The position numbers and the translations under genes are program-made. Under the pieces are notes generated by a model, which saw only the letters and a list, made by a program, of their open reading frames with translations, was not told the origin of the DNA and ran no database searches. From Sphingomonas sp. Leaf17 (GTDB taxonomy: Bacteria; Pseudomonadota; Alphaproteobacteria; Sphingomonadales; Sphingomonadaceae): a stretch of DNA of 64,000 nucleotides. Shown here piece by piece: positions 16,270 to 25,555 of this stretch. The stretch is taken from assembly GCF_001421505.1 (NCBI RefSeq), contig NZ_LMKL01000007.1:1-64000 (forward strand). Reading direction: 5' to 3'. How positions within the stretch are numbered: the stretch's first letter is position 1; each line of letters starts with the position of its first letter.

Positions 16270-19074
16270 ATGAAGTCGTATCGTCTGGCGCTTGGCGTGG
16301 CCATGGTGGCAATCGCGGGTGCCGCCAATGCCGGTGACATGCCGCTGTATCAGGCGGTGCCGGCTTGGGTGAAACCGGCACCGGCGATCGACCCGGCGAA
16401 GGCGGAGGCACCCGATGCGCCGCCGTTCCTGATCTTCGACAGCCAGCAGCGGATCGAGGGCGATCACGTCTGGCAATATGTCGACAGCGCCCGGCGCGTG
16501 AGCACGCAGCAGATGCTGGAGCAGATGGGCACGCTGGCCCTGCCGTGGCAGCCCGACAAGGGCGACCTGATGATTCACCGCGCGGAGATCGTGCGCGGGG
16601 CGGAGCGTATCGACCTGTTGAAGACCGGCGGGCGGTTCACCGTGCTGCGGCGCGAGCAGGGGCTGGAGCAGCGCAGCCTGGACGGCGTGCTGACCGCGAC
16701 GATGGCGGTCGAGGGCTTGCGCGTCGGCGACGTGCTGCGGCTGTCGTTCTCGACCAATCAGGCGGATGCGGCGCTGAAGGGGCGGGCGCAGAGCTATGTG
16801 CCGCTGATGACGCAGCCGCTGGCCGTCGGGTTCGGCCGGTCGCGGATCCTGTGGCCGGCGGCGACACCGGTGCATGTGCAGAACCTGATGGACGGGACGA
16901 AGCCGGCCCCCGTCGCCAGGGAGGCGGAGCGCGAGGTCACGCTGACCCTGCCGCTGGAGAAGGCGAAGGATCTGCCGGGCGACGCGCCGCTTCGGTACCG
17001 GCAGTTCCCGATGCTGGAGGCGTCGACCTTTGCCGACTGGGCCGACGTATCGCGGACCATGGCTCCGCTGTTCGCGGCGAAGGGCCTGATCGCCGATGGC
17101 AGTCCGCTGGCGGCGGAGGTGGCGGCTATCGCGAAGGCGAGCGCCGATCCGCTGATGCGGACGCAAGGCGCGCTGCAACTGGTGCAGTCGAAGATCCGCT
17201 ATCTGGCGCTGGGCATGAACGGTGGCAATTACGTGCCCCAGACGCCGGCCAGCACCTGGACGCTGCGCTACGGCGACTGCAAGGCCAAGACGCTGCTGCT
17301 GCTGGCGATCCTCGACCGGCTGGGGATCGAGGGTGAGGCGGTGCTGGTCAGCGCGCAGGGTGGCGACAGCCTGCCCAAGCGCCTGCCGGCACCCGGCGTG
17401 TTCGACCATGTCATCGTGCGCGCGACGGTTGCCGGGCGGACCCTGTGGCTGGACGGGACGGGAACGGGCGCGCGGGCAGCCGATATCGGTGACACGCCGG
17501 GCTTTCGCCATGTCCTGCCGCTGCGGGTGGCGGGCGCGGATCTGATGCCGTTGCCGATCCATGCGGACGCGCGGCCGATGATGACGGTGGCGGTCGAGTA
17601 TGACGACAGCGCCGGGATCGGCCTGCCGACGCTGTACAAGGCGCGGTTCGCGATGCGCGGGGCCTGGGCCGATCAGGTCAATGCCGGCGTAGCGCAGGCC
17701 GACGCCAAGACCCGGCGCGAGATGGCCAGTGCGATGGCGACCCAGATGATCGGCGAGGGGCAGATCGGCGATACCGGGTTCGCCTATGACCCCGTGACCG
17801 GCATTGCCACCGTTACCGTGGCGGGGATCATGACGACGCGGTGGGAGCGCGAGGACAAGCGGTATCGCCAGACGATCGACATGGCGGTGTCCAAGACGAC
17901 GTTCGCGCCGGACCGGGCGCGGCCCGCCTGGGCGGATATTCCGGTCGCGACCGAAGGGCCGGGGTCAATCGTGTATGCGACGCGCCTGACCCTGCCCGAT
18001 GGCGGCAAGGGCTTCGTGCTGGAGGGGGACCGGACGCTGCCGCCGACGCTGGCGGGTGCGCTGCTGACCCGCAAGGCCGACCTGACCGGGGCGGTGGCGA
18101 CGGCGGAGGACCGGATCGACTCGGTGGGCGCGGAGATCAGGCCCGCCGACGTGGCGGCGGCGCGCGCGGCGTTTGCGCAGGCGCAGGCGCGGATCCTGCG
18201 CGTGGTGGCCCCCGTGACCTATCCGCCGCGCTGGCGGGTGGCGCAGGCCGCGCAGACGAGCGGCGGCGTCAAGGCGATCGACGCGATGTTTGCCAGGGCG
18301 ATCGCCGACGATCCCAAGGAGGTGACAGGCTATGCGTCGCGCGCCAGCTTCCATGCGGGGATCTACGACTATCGCGGCGCGGCGGCGGACATGGATCAGG
18401 TCATCGCGATCCAGCCCGACATCACGGCGTATATGAACCGGGCACGTTACCGGGACATGCTTGGCAACGGCGCCGGGGCGCTGGCGGATGCACAGGCGGC
18501 GGTGGCGCTTGATCCGTCGTCGCAATGGGCCGTCGCCGTGCTGGCCAATCTGAAATCCGACCGGGGCGATGCCGCCGGTGCGCTGGCGCTGGCGCAGGAA
18601 CGGATCGACGCGGGCGGCAAGACGAAGGCCGATTACCTGCAACTGAAGGCCGATGTGCAGGCGGCGGCCGGGGATGTGCCGGGCGCGCTTGCGACGATCG
18701 ACGCCGCCATCGCCGAGCGGCCCGGCATGCCCGGCCTGCTGAACGGACGCTGCTGGATCAAGGGGACGCGCAACGTCGCGCTCGACACCGCGCTGAAGGA
18801 TTGCACGAAGGCAATCGAACTGAGCGATTCGACCACGGCTGCGCTCGACAGCCGGGCGATGGTGTATTTCCGGATGAACCGGATGGCGGATGCGTTGAGC
18901 GATCTGGACGCGGTGCTGGAGAATGATCCGAATACCGCCGCCAGCCTGTTCCTGCGCGGTGTCGTGCGCAAGCGGACGGGCGATGCGGCCGGATCGGCGG
19001 CCGACCTGATGGCGGCGCGGATCATCAACCCGCAGGTCGACCGGGTTTACGCGCGTTATGGCATCACCGCCTGA
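16270..19074 (+). CDS. DUF3857 and transglutaminase-like protein with TPR repeats
   Basis: A secreted or periplasmic 934-residue protein. A signal peptide (about 1-21, ending AANAG) is followed by a DUF3857 domain (about 60-250) and a transglutaminase-like domain. The likely catalytic triad is intact: Cys in RYGDCKAKT (about 337), His in GVFDHVIV and Asp in WLDGTG. From about residue 660 the C terminus holds several tetratricopeptide repeats (TAYMNRARYRDMLGNGAGAL and others). Such proteins are common in Sphingomonadales and Bacteroidetes; the substrate is not known. It follows tRNA-Gln and appears monocistronic. Confidence 0.88.
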   Translation: MKSYRLALGVAMVAIAGAANAGDMPLYQAVPAWVKPAPAIDPAKAEAPDAPPFLIFDSQQRIEGDHVWQYVDSARRVSTQQMLEQMGTLALPWQPDKGDLMIHRAEIVRGAERIDLLKTGGRFTVLRREQGLEQRSLDGVLTATMAVEGLRVGDVLRLSFSTNQADAALKGRAQSYVPLMTQPLAVGFGRSRILWPAATPVHVQNLMDGTKPAPVAREAEREVTLTLPLEKAKDLPGDAPLRYRQFPMLEASTFADWADVSRTMAPLFAAKGLIADGSPLAAEVAAIAKASADPLMRTQGALQLVQSKIRYLALGMNGGNYVPQTPASTWTLRYGDCKAKTLLLLAILDRLGIEGEAVLVSAQGGDSLPKRLPAPGVFDHVIVRATVAGRTLWLDGTGTGARAADIGDTPGFRHVLPLRVAGADLMPLPIHADARPMMTVAVEYDDSAGIGLPTLYKARFAMRGAWADQVNAGVAQADAKTRREMASAMATQMIGEGQIGDTGFAYDPVTGIATVTVAGIMTTRWEREDKRYRQTIDMAVSKTTFAPDRARPAWADIPVATEGPGSIVYATRLTLPDGGKGFVLEGDRTLPPTLAGALLTRKADLTGAVATAEDRIDSVGAEIRPADVAAARAAFAQAQARILRVVAPVTYPPRWRVAQAAQTSGGVKAIDAMFARAIADDPKEVTGYASRASFHAGIYDYRGAAADMDQVIAIQPDITAYMNRARYRDMLGNGAGALADAQAAVALDPSSQWAVAVLANLKSDRGDAAGALALAQERIDAGGKTKADYLQLKADVQAAAGDVPGALATIDAAIAERPGMPGLLNGRCWIKGTRNVALDTALKDCTKAIELSDSTTAALDSRAMVYFRMNRMADALSDLDAVLENDPNTAASLFLRGVVRKRTGDAAGSAADLMAARIINPQVDRVYARYGITA

Positions 19075-19179
19075 CGCCTGACGCCTGACGCCCGGGACGA
19101 CCGATGACGCATTTGTCATCGCGTTGAGCGGTCCCGGCCATTTGCCATGCGGCATGAGCGGCGCGGGAGTGTCGCTGTC

Positions 19180-22100
19180 ATGCCGAGCAATGCCGTTTTC
19201 TACGATGCGAGTGGCCGCCGTCGCCGCCGGTTCGCCGCCGCGGTCGCCGCGTTCATCGCGCTGCTGGTCATCGCGGTAGCGATCCTGGCGGTGTCGGTCG
19301 GCGCGGTGCCGGCCGCCCCGCTGTTGCCTGTCGTCGCCGAGCGTGCCGCGCTGAAACCGTTGCCGGCGCCGCATGGCGGGCTGATCCACCGGACCCGGCG
19401 CAGCCTTGATTATTACGCGCGCCGCGTGTTTGGCGCGCCGAAGACCATGCAGGGCGGCACTGCGCCGCTGGCGATAGGCTTTCATGTGCCGTGGGATCCG
19501 TCGAGCGCGGCGTCGCTGGCGCGGCATGTCGAGCAGCTCGACTGGGTGATTCCGGGCTGGATCTCGGTGACGGGGCCGGACCACCGGATCACGACGTTCC
19601 GTGACACGGCCGGGCGCGCGATCCTGAACCGGGCGGTGCATCGGCCGCTGATCGTGCCGATGGTGCAGAACGTGCTGGATGGCGACTGGGACGGGCCGGG
19701 CACGGCGGCGCTGCTGGCCGATCGCAATGCGCGGGCCGCGTTTCTCGACCGGCTGACGCCGTTCCTCGCGGCGAACCACGCGGGCGGCGCGTTCTTTGAT
19801 TTCGAGAACCTGCCGGCGAGCGCGCAAGGAAATTACCGGCGATTCCTGGCCGAGGCCAAGGCGCGCTTTGCCTCGCGTGGCTGGGTGGTGGCGATCGCCG
19901 CGCCGGTGGCGAACCCGGACTGGAACCTGCGCGCCTATGGGGCGGTGACCGACAAGATCTTCCTGATGGCGTATGACGAGCACGAGACGAGTGGCGCGGC
20001 CGGACCGATCGCGTCGAAGCGGTGGTTCGCGCGCAGCGTCGCGGATGCGGTGCGCGGGATTCCGGCGGCAAAGATCGTCGTGGCGATCGGATCCTATGCC
20101 TATGACTGGCACGATCGGGGCGGGGATTCATTGGACGTCGAGGAGGCGTGGCAGGCCGCGCGCGATTCGCGGACGACGCCGGTGTTCGACGCCGTCAGCG
20201 GTAATACCGGCTTTGCCTATCAGGACGGGGCAACGCGGCATACGGTGTGGATGCTGGACGCGGCATCGGCCCATGACGAACTGGCGTTCCTGAAGCGGGC
20301 GGGGCTGGCCCAGGTCGCGTTGTGGCGGCTGGGGTCGGAGGATCCGGGCTTCTGGTCGCTGTTCGGGCGCGACCATCGGGCCTTGCCCGCGCCATCCGTC
20401 ATCGACGCGATTCCAGCGGGTACGAATGTCGATATCGAGGGATCGGGCGAGATCCTGAAGATTGCCGCCGAACCGGTGGCGGGGCATCGCACCGCGACCG
20501 TCGGGCCGGACGGGATGCTGGCATCGGTGACGTTCGACCGGTTGCCGTCGCCCTATGTCGTGGCGCGCACCGGTTATCGTCCGAAACAACTGGCGCTGAC
20601 GTTCGACGATGGGCCGGACCCGACCTGGACGCCGCAGGTACTGGACATCCTGAGGCGCGAGCATGTGCCGGCGACGTTCTTCATCGTCGGCGAGAATGCG
20701 CTGACGCAGCGGCCGTTGCTGGAGCGGATGGTCGCCGAGGGGGACGAGGTCGGCAGTCACACCTACACCCACCCCAATCTGGCCAATGTCTCGCAGCGTC
20801 AGGTCAAGCTGGAGCTGAACACGACGCAACGGCTGTTCCAGGCATTTACCGGGCGATCGCTGCGGCTGTTCCGCGCGCCCTATTTCGGCGATGCCGAGCC
20901 GACGACGGCGGATGAAATCGTGCCCGCGCTGGAGGCGCAGCAGCGCGGCTACATCTCGGTCGGGCTGCATGTCGATCCGGGTGACTGGAAGCGGCCGGGG
21001 GTGCAGTCGATCATCGACCGCACGATCGCTGCGGTCGAATCTGGCACGCCTGCCGATAGTCAGAACATCATTTTGCTGCACGACGCGGGCGGCAACCGCG
21101 CGCAGACGGTCGCGGCCCTGCCGGTCATCATCGCGCGGTTGCGGGCGCGTGGGTACAGTTTCGTGCCGGTGTCGACGCTGGCGGGCCTGTCGCGCGACAC
21201 GGCGATGCCGCCGATTTCTGCCGGGGACCGGCTGGCGGCGATGGCCGACCTGACGCTGTTCAGCGTGATGGGCGGGATCGTCATTGCCTTGCGCTGGCTG
21301 TTCGGGATCGCGATCACCATCGGCATCCTGCGCGCGCTGACGCTGTCGGCGCTGGCGCTGGTCCAGGCGCGGCGCGAGGCGCGGCAGGTATTTCCCGCGA
21401 TCGACCCCGACCGGTTCGTGACCGTGATGATCCCCGCCTATAACGAGGAACGGGTGATCGAGCGCGCCGTGCGCGGCGTACTGGCCTCGACGCAGGTGCG
21501 GATCGAGGTGCTGGTGATCGACGACGGGTCGAAGGATGCGACCAGCGCGGTCGTCGCCAAGGCGTTCGCCGACGACCCGCGTGTTCGCCTGCTGACGCTG
21601 GAGAATGGCGGCAAGGCGCGGGCGCTGAACCGTGGGCTGGAGATGGCGACCGGCGAGATCGTCATCGCGCTGGACGCCGATACGCAGTTCGAGCCGACGA
21701 CGATCGCGCGGCTGGCGCGCTGGTTCGACGATCCCGCACTGGGGGCGGTGGCGGGCAATGCGAAGGTCGGCAACCGGGTGAATCTGGTTACCCGGTGGCA
21801 GGCGCTGGAATATATCACCGCGCAGAATCTGGAACGCCGCGCACTCGCCCGTCTGAACGCGATGACGGTGGTGCCGGGCGCGGTCGGCGCGTGGCGGCGG
21901 TCCGCGATCGCCGAAGTCGGCGGCTATCCGCACGACACGCTCGCCGAGGATCAGGATCTTACGATCGCGATCCAGCGCGCGGGCTGGCGCGTGACGTACG
22001 ACCAGTATGCGGTGGCGTGGACCGAGGCGCCGGAGACGATGCGCGCGCTGGCCAAGCAGCGGTTCCGCTGGGCGTTCGGCACGCTGCAATGCCTGTGGAA

Positions 22101-22521
22101 GCACCGGGCGTTGATCGGCCGGGGCAAACCGCGCGGGCTGGCCATCGTCGGGTTGCCGCAGGCGATCCTGTTTCAGATCCTGTTCGCCGCCATATCGCCG
22201 ATCATCGACCTGGCGCTGCTGGTCAGTTTCGTCGGGACGTATGTCGCGGTGCAGGCGCATGGCTGGGCGCAGACGAGCCACGATGTCGAGACGATGCTCG
22301 TCTACTGGCTGGTGTTCACCGCGATCGACCTGCTGGCGGCGACGGTCGCGTTCGCGCTGGAGCGGCGCGAGCGGTGGCGGTTGTTGTGGCTGCTGGTGCC
22401 GCAGCGGATCGGCTATCGCCAGGTGATGTACTATGTCGTGCTCAAGGCGATCGCCCAGGCGCTGCGCGGGCCGATGGTCGGGTGGGGCAAGTTGCAGCGG
22501 ACGGGACGCGTCACGGCTTGA
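19180..22521 (+). CDS. Trifunctional GH18-like / NodB deacetylase / GT2 glycan protein
   Basis: A 1113-residue inner-membrane protein that probably both makes and processes an extracellular amino-polysaccharide. Parts in order: an N-terminal membrane helix (about 15-37); a glycoside hydrolase 18-like domain (about 90-410) with the acidic motif GGAFFDFENLP near residue 203; a NodB polysaccharide deacetylase domain with TFDDGPDP (about 474) and SHTYTHPN (about 525), which hold the metal Asp and His residues; membrane helices; a family 2 glycosyltransferase with PAYNEE (about 749), DADTQ (about 831), EDQD (about 923) and QRFRW (about 960); and several C-terminal helices. The pieces resemble PgaB plus PgaC, the poly-N-acetylglucosamine machinery, in one chain. 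GGGAG lies 10 bases before ATG 19180; ATG 19147 is an alternative. Confidence 0.88.
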   Translation: MPSNAVFYDASGRRRRRFAAAVAAFIALLVIAVAILAVSVGAVPAAPLLPVVAERAALKPLPAPHGGLIHRTRRSLDYYARRVFGAPKTMQGGTAPLAIGFHVPWDPSSAASLARHVEQLDWVIPGWISVTGPDHRITTFRDTAGRAILNRAVHRPLIVPMVQNVLDGDWDGPGTAALLADRNARAAFLDRLTPFLAANHAGGAFFDFENLPASAQGNYRRFLAEAKARFASRGWVVAIAAPVANPDWNLRAYGAVTDKIFLMAYDEHETSGAAGPIASKRWFARSVADAVRGIPAAKIVVAIGSYAYDWHDRGGDSLDVEEAWQAARDSRTTPVFDAVSGNTGFAYQDGATRHTVWMLDAASAHDELAFLKRAGLAQVALWRLGSEDPGFWSLFGRDHRALPAPSVIDAIPAGTNVDIEGSGEILKIAAEPVAGHRTATVGPDGMLASVTFDRLPSPYVVARTGYRPKQLALTFDDGPDPTWTPQVLDILRREHVPATFFIVGENALTQRPLLERMVAEGDEVGSHTYTHPNLANVSQRQVKLELNTTQRLFQAFTGRSLRLFRAPYFGDAEPTTADEIVPALEAQQRGYISVGLHVDPGDWKRPGVQSIIDRTIAAVESGTPADSQNIILLHDAGGNRAQTVAALPVIIARLRARGYSFVPVSTLAGLSRDTAMPPISAGDRLAAMADLTLFSVMGGIVIALRWLFGIAITIGILRALTLSALALVQARREARQVFPAIDPDRFVTVMIPAYNEERVIERAVRGVLASTQVRIEVLVIDDGSKDATSAVVAKAFADDPRVRLLTLENGGKARALNRGLEMATGEIVIALDADTQFEPTTIARLARWFDDPALGAVAGNAKVGNRVNLVTRWQALEYITAQNLERRALARLNAMTVVPGAVGAWRRSAIAEVGGYPHDTLAEDQDLTIAIQRAGWRVTYDQYAVAWTEAPETMRALAKQRFRWAFGTLQCLWKHRALIGRGKPRGLAIVGLPQAILFQILFAAISPIIDLALLVSFVGTYVAVQAHGWAQTSHDVETMLVYWLVFTAIDLLAATVAFALERRERWRLLWLLVPQRIGYRQVMYYVVLKAIAQALRGPMVGWGKLQRTGRVTA

Positions 22522-22554
22522 TCGGCAGGGGACCATGCGGCTAGGCCCGGTGGC

Positions 22555-23691
22555 ATGGCTGCACCCGTCCACATCCTGCATCTGCATTCGTCCTTTTCGC
22601 TGGGCGGCAAGGAGGCGCGCGCGGTCCGGCTGATGAACGCGTTCGGCGGCGCCGCGCGGCACACGATTGTGTCGGGCATTCCCGACGCGCTGGGTGCGCG
22701 CGATTCGATCGCCAGGGGGGTGGCGTACGAGATCGCGCAGGACGCGCCGTCGCTGACCGGCCGGCCGGGGGTAGCGCGCTACGAGGCGCTGGCGCGCTAC
22801 ATGCGCCGGTTCGATCTGGTGCTGACCTATAACTGGGGCGCGATCGACGGCGTGATGGCGGCGCGGGTGTTCGGCAAGGGGATGCCGCCCGTCATCCATC
22901 ATGAAGACGGGTTCAACGAGGACGAGGCCGGCGGGCTGAAGCGCGAACGCAACCTGTACCGGCGGATGGCGCTGGGCGCGGCTAAGGCGCTGGTGGTGCC
23001 CTCGCAGGTGCTGGAACGAATCGCGCTGGAGACGTGGAAGCAACCGCGCGAGCGGGTTCACCGGATCGAAAACGGCATCGCCACCGCGCTGTACGCGAAG
23101 AAGCCCGATCCGAAGGCTATTCCGGGCTTCGTGCCGAATGCCCGGGAGGTAGTGATCGGTGCGCTCGCGGGGCTGCGCCCGGTCAAGGATCTGACGGCGC
23201 TGGTGCGCGCGTGCGGTGGTCTGTCGGGCAGGTTCCGGCTGGTGATCGTCGGCGAGGGGCCGGACCGCGACGCGATCCGCCAGACGGCGGCGGCGATGGG
23301 GATTGCAGACCGGGTCGTGCTGCCCGGCTTTCTCGACCGGCCGTATCGCTATGTCGGGCTGTTTGACATTCTGGCGCTGTCGTCGCGCAGCGAGCAGTTT
23401 CCGATCAGCGTGGTCGAGGGCATGGCCGCCGGCCTGCCGATCGTGGCCCCCCCGGTCGGCGATATCGGCGTGATGGTCGCGCCGGAGAATGCACCGTTCA
23501 TCGCGCCCTATCATGGGGAGGTGCGGTTGCGCGACGCGATGCAGCCGCTGGTACTGGATGCCGACCTGCGTGCTCAGGTCGGGGCCGCCAACCGGGCGAA
23601 GGCGGTGGCGTATTACGACGAAGGGGTGATGATCGCACGCTACAAGGCGCTGTACGAGTGCGCCATGCGGCGGCCCGGCGTACTGGGGTGA
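22555..23691 (+). CDS. Glycosyltransferase family 4 (GT-B fold)
   Basis: A 378-residue soluble or peripheral glycosyltransferase. The N terminus ILHLHSSFSLGGKEARAVRL is the typical GT4 opening with the glycine-rich donor-side loop. The C-terminal domain has GALAGLRPVKDLTALVRA, LVIVGEGPDRDAI and the E-x7-E type signature SSRSEQFPISVVEGMAAGLPIV near residue 285. It follows the trifunctional glycan gene by 33 bases on the same strand, so it probably decorates or extends the same polymer. Sugar donor unknown. Confidence 0.9.
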   Translation: MAAPVHILHLHSSFSLGGKEARAVRLMNAFGGAARHTIVSGIPDALGARDSIARGVAYEIAQDAPSLTGRPGVARYEALARYMRRFDLVLTYNWGAIDGVMAARVFGKGMPPVIHHEDGFNEDEAGGLKRERNLYRRMALGAAKALVVPSQVLERIALETWKQPRERVHRIENGIATALYAKKPDPKAIPGFVPNAREVVIGALAGLRPVKDLTALVRACGGLSGRFRLVIVGEGPDRDAIRQTAAAMGIADRVVLPGFLDRPYRYVGLFDILALSSRSEQFPISVVEGMAAGLPIVAPPVGDIGVMVAPENAPFIAPYHGEVRLRDAMQPLVLDADLRAQVGAANRAKAVAYYDEGVMIARYKALYECAMRRPGVLG

Positions 23692-23765
23692 TTGGTCAAA
23701 ACGCTCGCGTGATTGCGTCCAATGGCTATATGGGCCGTTCTTTAACCGACGATCTTGTCTGAAAG

Positions 23766-25181
23766 GTGTTCGCAGCGGTGTTCAAGGGCCTGAATCCTAT
23801 CGTGTATAACGGTCGCGAAGTCTGGCCGATCGTCGAGGGCGGCAAGGGAGTCGCGGCGACCAACCACCAGTCGGCGGGGGCCTGGGCCGCGGCCGGGGGT
23901 ATCGGCACGGTGTCGGCGGTGAACGCCGACAGCTATGATCCCGACGGCAAGATCATCCCGCAGGTCTATTCGGCGCTGACCCGGCGCGAGCGGCACGAGG
24001 AACTGATCGATTACGCGATCGAGGGTGCGGTCCAGCAGGTCGAGCGCGCCTATGAAATTGCCGACGGCAAGGGCGCGATCAACATCAACGTGCTGTGGGA
24101 AATGGGTGGCGCGCAGCGTATCCTGCACGGCGTGCTGGAGCGCACGCGCGGCAAGGTCGCCGGTGTCACCTGTGGCGCGGGGATGCCGTACAAGCTGTCG
24201 GAAATCGCGGCGTCCTATGACGTGAACTACCTGCCGATCGTGAGTTCGGGGCGGGCGTTCCGGGCATTGTGGAAGCGCGCCTATTCCAAGGCGGCGCAGT
24301 GGCTGGCGGCGGTGGTATATGAGGATCCGTGGCTGGCCGGCGGGCATAACGGCCTGTCCAACGCCGAGGATCCGCTGGCGCCGCAGGATCCCTATCCCCG
24401 CGTGAAGGCGCTGCGCGAGGCGATGCGCGAGGGCGGGATCGCCGACACCGTGCCGATCGTGATGGCCGGCGGCGTCTGGTACCTGCGCGACTGGAACGAC
24501 TGGATCGACAATCCCGAGCTTGGCGCGATCATGTTCCAGTTCGGCACCCGCCCGCTGCTGACGCAGGAAAGTCCGATTCCGCAGGGGTGGAAATCGAAAC
24601 TGATGGAGATTGAGGAGGGCGATGTGCTGCTGCACCGGTTCTCGCCCACCGGTTTCTATTCCAGCGCGGTACGCAACCCGTTCCTGCGGATGCTGGAGGC
24701 ACGATCGGAGCGGCAGATCGCGTTTTCGACGCAAGAAGCCGGCGACCATGTGTTCCAGCTGGACGTCGGCGTGAAGGGCAAGAACTTCTGGGTCACGCGG
24801 GGCGATCTGCTGCGCGCGCGGCAGTGGTTCGGCGAGGGCTTCACCGACGCGCTGAAGACGCCTGACAATACGCTGGTGTTCGTGACGCCGGGCGAGAAGG
24901 GCGAGATCCGCAAGGACCAGAGCGACTGCATGGGTTGCCTGAGCCAATGTTCGTTTTCGAGCTGGGCGGACAGCGAAACGAACTCGACCGGGCGGCTGGC
25001 CGATCCGCGCAGCTTCTGCATCCAGAAGACGTTGCAGGATATCGCGCATGGTGGCGACACCGACCGCAACCTGATGTTCGCCGGCCATTCGGCGTATAAC
25101 TTCAAGCGCGATCCGTTCTATTCCAACGGGTTCGTGCCAAATGTGAAGCAACTGGTCGACCGGATCCTGACCGGGGATTGA
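23766..25181 (+). CDS. Nitronate monooxygenase-like FMN oxidoreductase
   Basis: A 471-residue member of the NPD/2-nitropropane dioxygenase fold, FMN-dependent TIM barrels. VAGVTCGAGMPYKL, PIVSSGRAF and the phosphate-binding IVMAGGVWYLRDWNDW are visible, and AGGHNG matches the usual glycine-rich segment. It is longer than typical members (about 330) and carries a C-terminal extension with the cysteine cluster SDCMGCLSQCSFSSW (about 391-405), possibly an iron-sulfur or structural site. Enzymatic substrate unknown. Start is GTG at 23766 or GTG at 23778; an AAAGG upstream fits the second better. Confidence 0.85.
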   Translation: MFAAVFKGLNPIVYNGREVWPIVEGGKGVAATNHQSAGAWAAAGGIGTVSAVNADSYDPDGKIIPQVYSALTRRERHEELIDYAIEGAVQQVERAYEIADGKGAININVLWEMGGAQRILHGVLERTRGKVAGVTCGAGMPYKLSEIAASYDVNYLPIVSSGRAFRALWKRAYSKAAQWLAAVVYEDPWLAGGHNGLSNAEDPLAPQDPYPRVKALREAMREGGIADTVPIVMAGGVWYLRDWNDWIDNPELGAIMFQFGTRPLLTQESPIPQGWKSKLMEIEEGDVLLHRFSPTGFYSSAVRNPFLRMLEARSERQIAFSTQEAGDHVFQLDVGVKGKNFWVTRGDLLRARQWFGEGFTDALKTPDNTLVFVTPGEKGEIRKDQSDCMGCLSQCSFSSWADSETNSTGRLADPRSFCIQKTLQDIAHGGDTDRNLMFAGHSAYNFKRDPFYSNGFVPNVKQLVDRILTGD

Positions 25182-25224
25182 TCCGGCGCGGGGGGCGTGA
25201 AGGCCTCGCGGCCGTCGTCATGGG

Positions 25225-25262
25225 AAAAACCCCGGGGCATCGTTGGATGCCCCGGGGTTTTT
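25225..25262. terminator. Bidirectional rho-independent terminator
   Basis: AAAAACCCCGGGGCATC, a 4-base loop GTTG, and the exact complement ending in TTTTT form a 17-base perfect hairpin with A/T tracts on both sides. It lies between the oxidoreductase gene (plus strand) and the convergent small lipoprotein gene (minus strand), so it can stop transcription from both. Confidence 0.95.
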
Positions 25263-25286
25263 CCTTGCCCGAAAGAGCGGGTTGGA

Positions 25287-25478
25287 TCAGTCGGCGACGG
25301 TGCCCACGACCGCGCCGGCCGTGCCGCCGACCGCTGCGCCTTTTTCGATGCTGCCGCCCGTTGCGGCCGCGACACCGGCACCGCCCGCGCCACCGATCGC
25401 CGCGCCGCGCAGGGTCGAGCAGGCCGACAGCGACACGGCCGAGGCCAGGATAAGGGCGGAGACTGCGATCTTCTTCAT
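25287..25478 (-). CDS. Small glycine-zipper lipoprotein
   Basis: A 63-residue envelope protein. The signal sequence ends in the lipobox LSAC (Cys 20). The mature part is almost entirely small residues arranged as GxxxG repeats (GAAIGGAGGAG, GGSIEKGAAVGG), the glycine-zipper pattern of SmpA/OmlA-neighbouring and osmotically inducible lipoproteins. It is convergent with the flavin oxidoreductase gene across a strong terminator. About 40 bases upstream of the start, GGAAC-N16-CATT is one base away from the alphaproteobacterial general-stress (EcfG) promoter GGAAC-N16/17-CGTT; this is a weak hint of stress control. Confidence 0.8.
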   Translation of the reverse strand: MKKIAVSALILASAVSLSACSTLRGAAIGGAGGAGVAAATGGSIEKGAAVGGTAGAVVGTVAD

Positions 25479-25555
25479 GGCGTGACACTCCCGATGTCGT
25501 TGATAGTCATCGGGGAAATGCAGAACGCGCGCGCAGGTTCCGTTGCCGGTGGCAA

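Noticed and set aside
20128..23514. 1128-codon minus-strand frame opposite the glycan genes
   Set aside because: Antisense of two genes with intact motifs; composition is typical of a GC-driven shadow.
25517..25541. GGAAC-N16-CATT as a general-stress (EcfG) promoter before the glycine-zipper lipoprotein
   Set aside because: One base off the -10 consensus CGTT; kept only as a hint in the gene entry.
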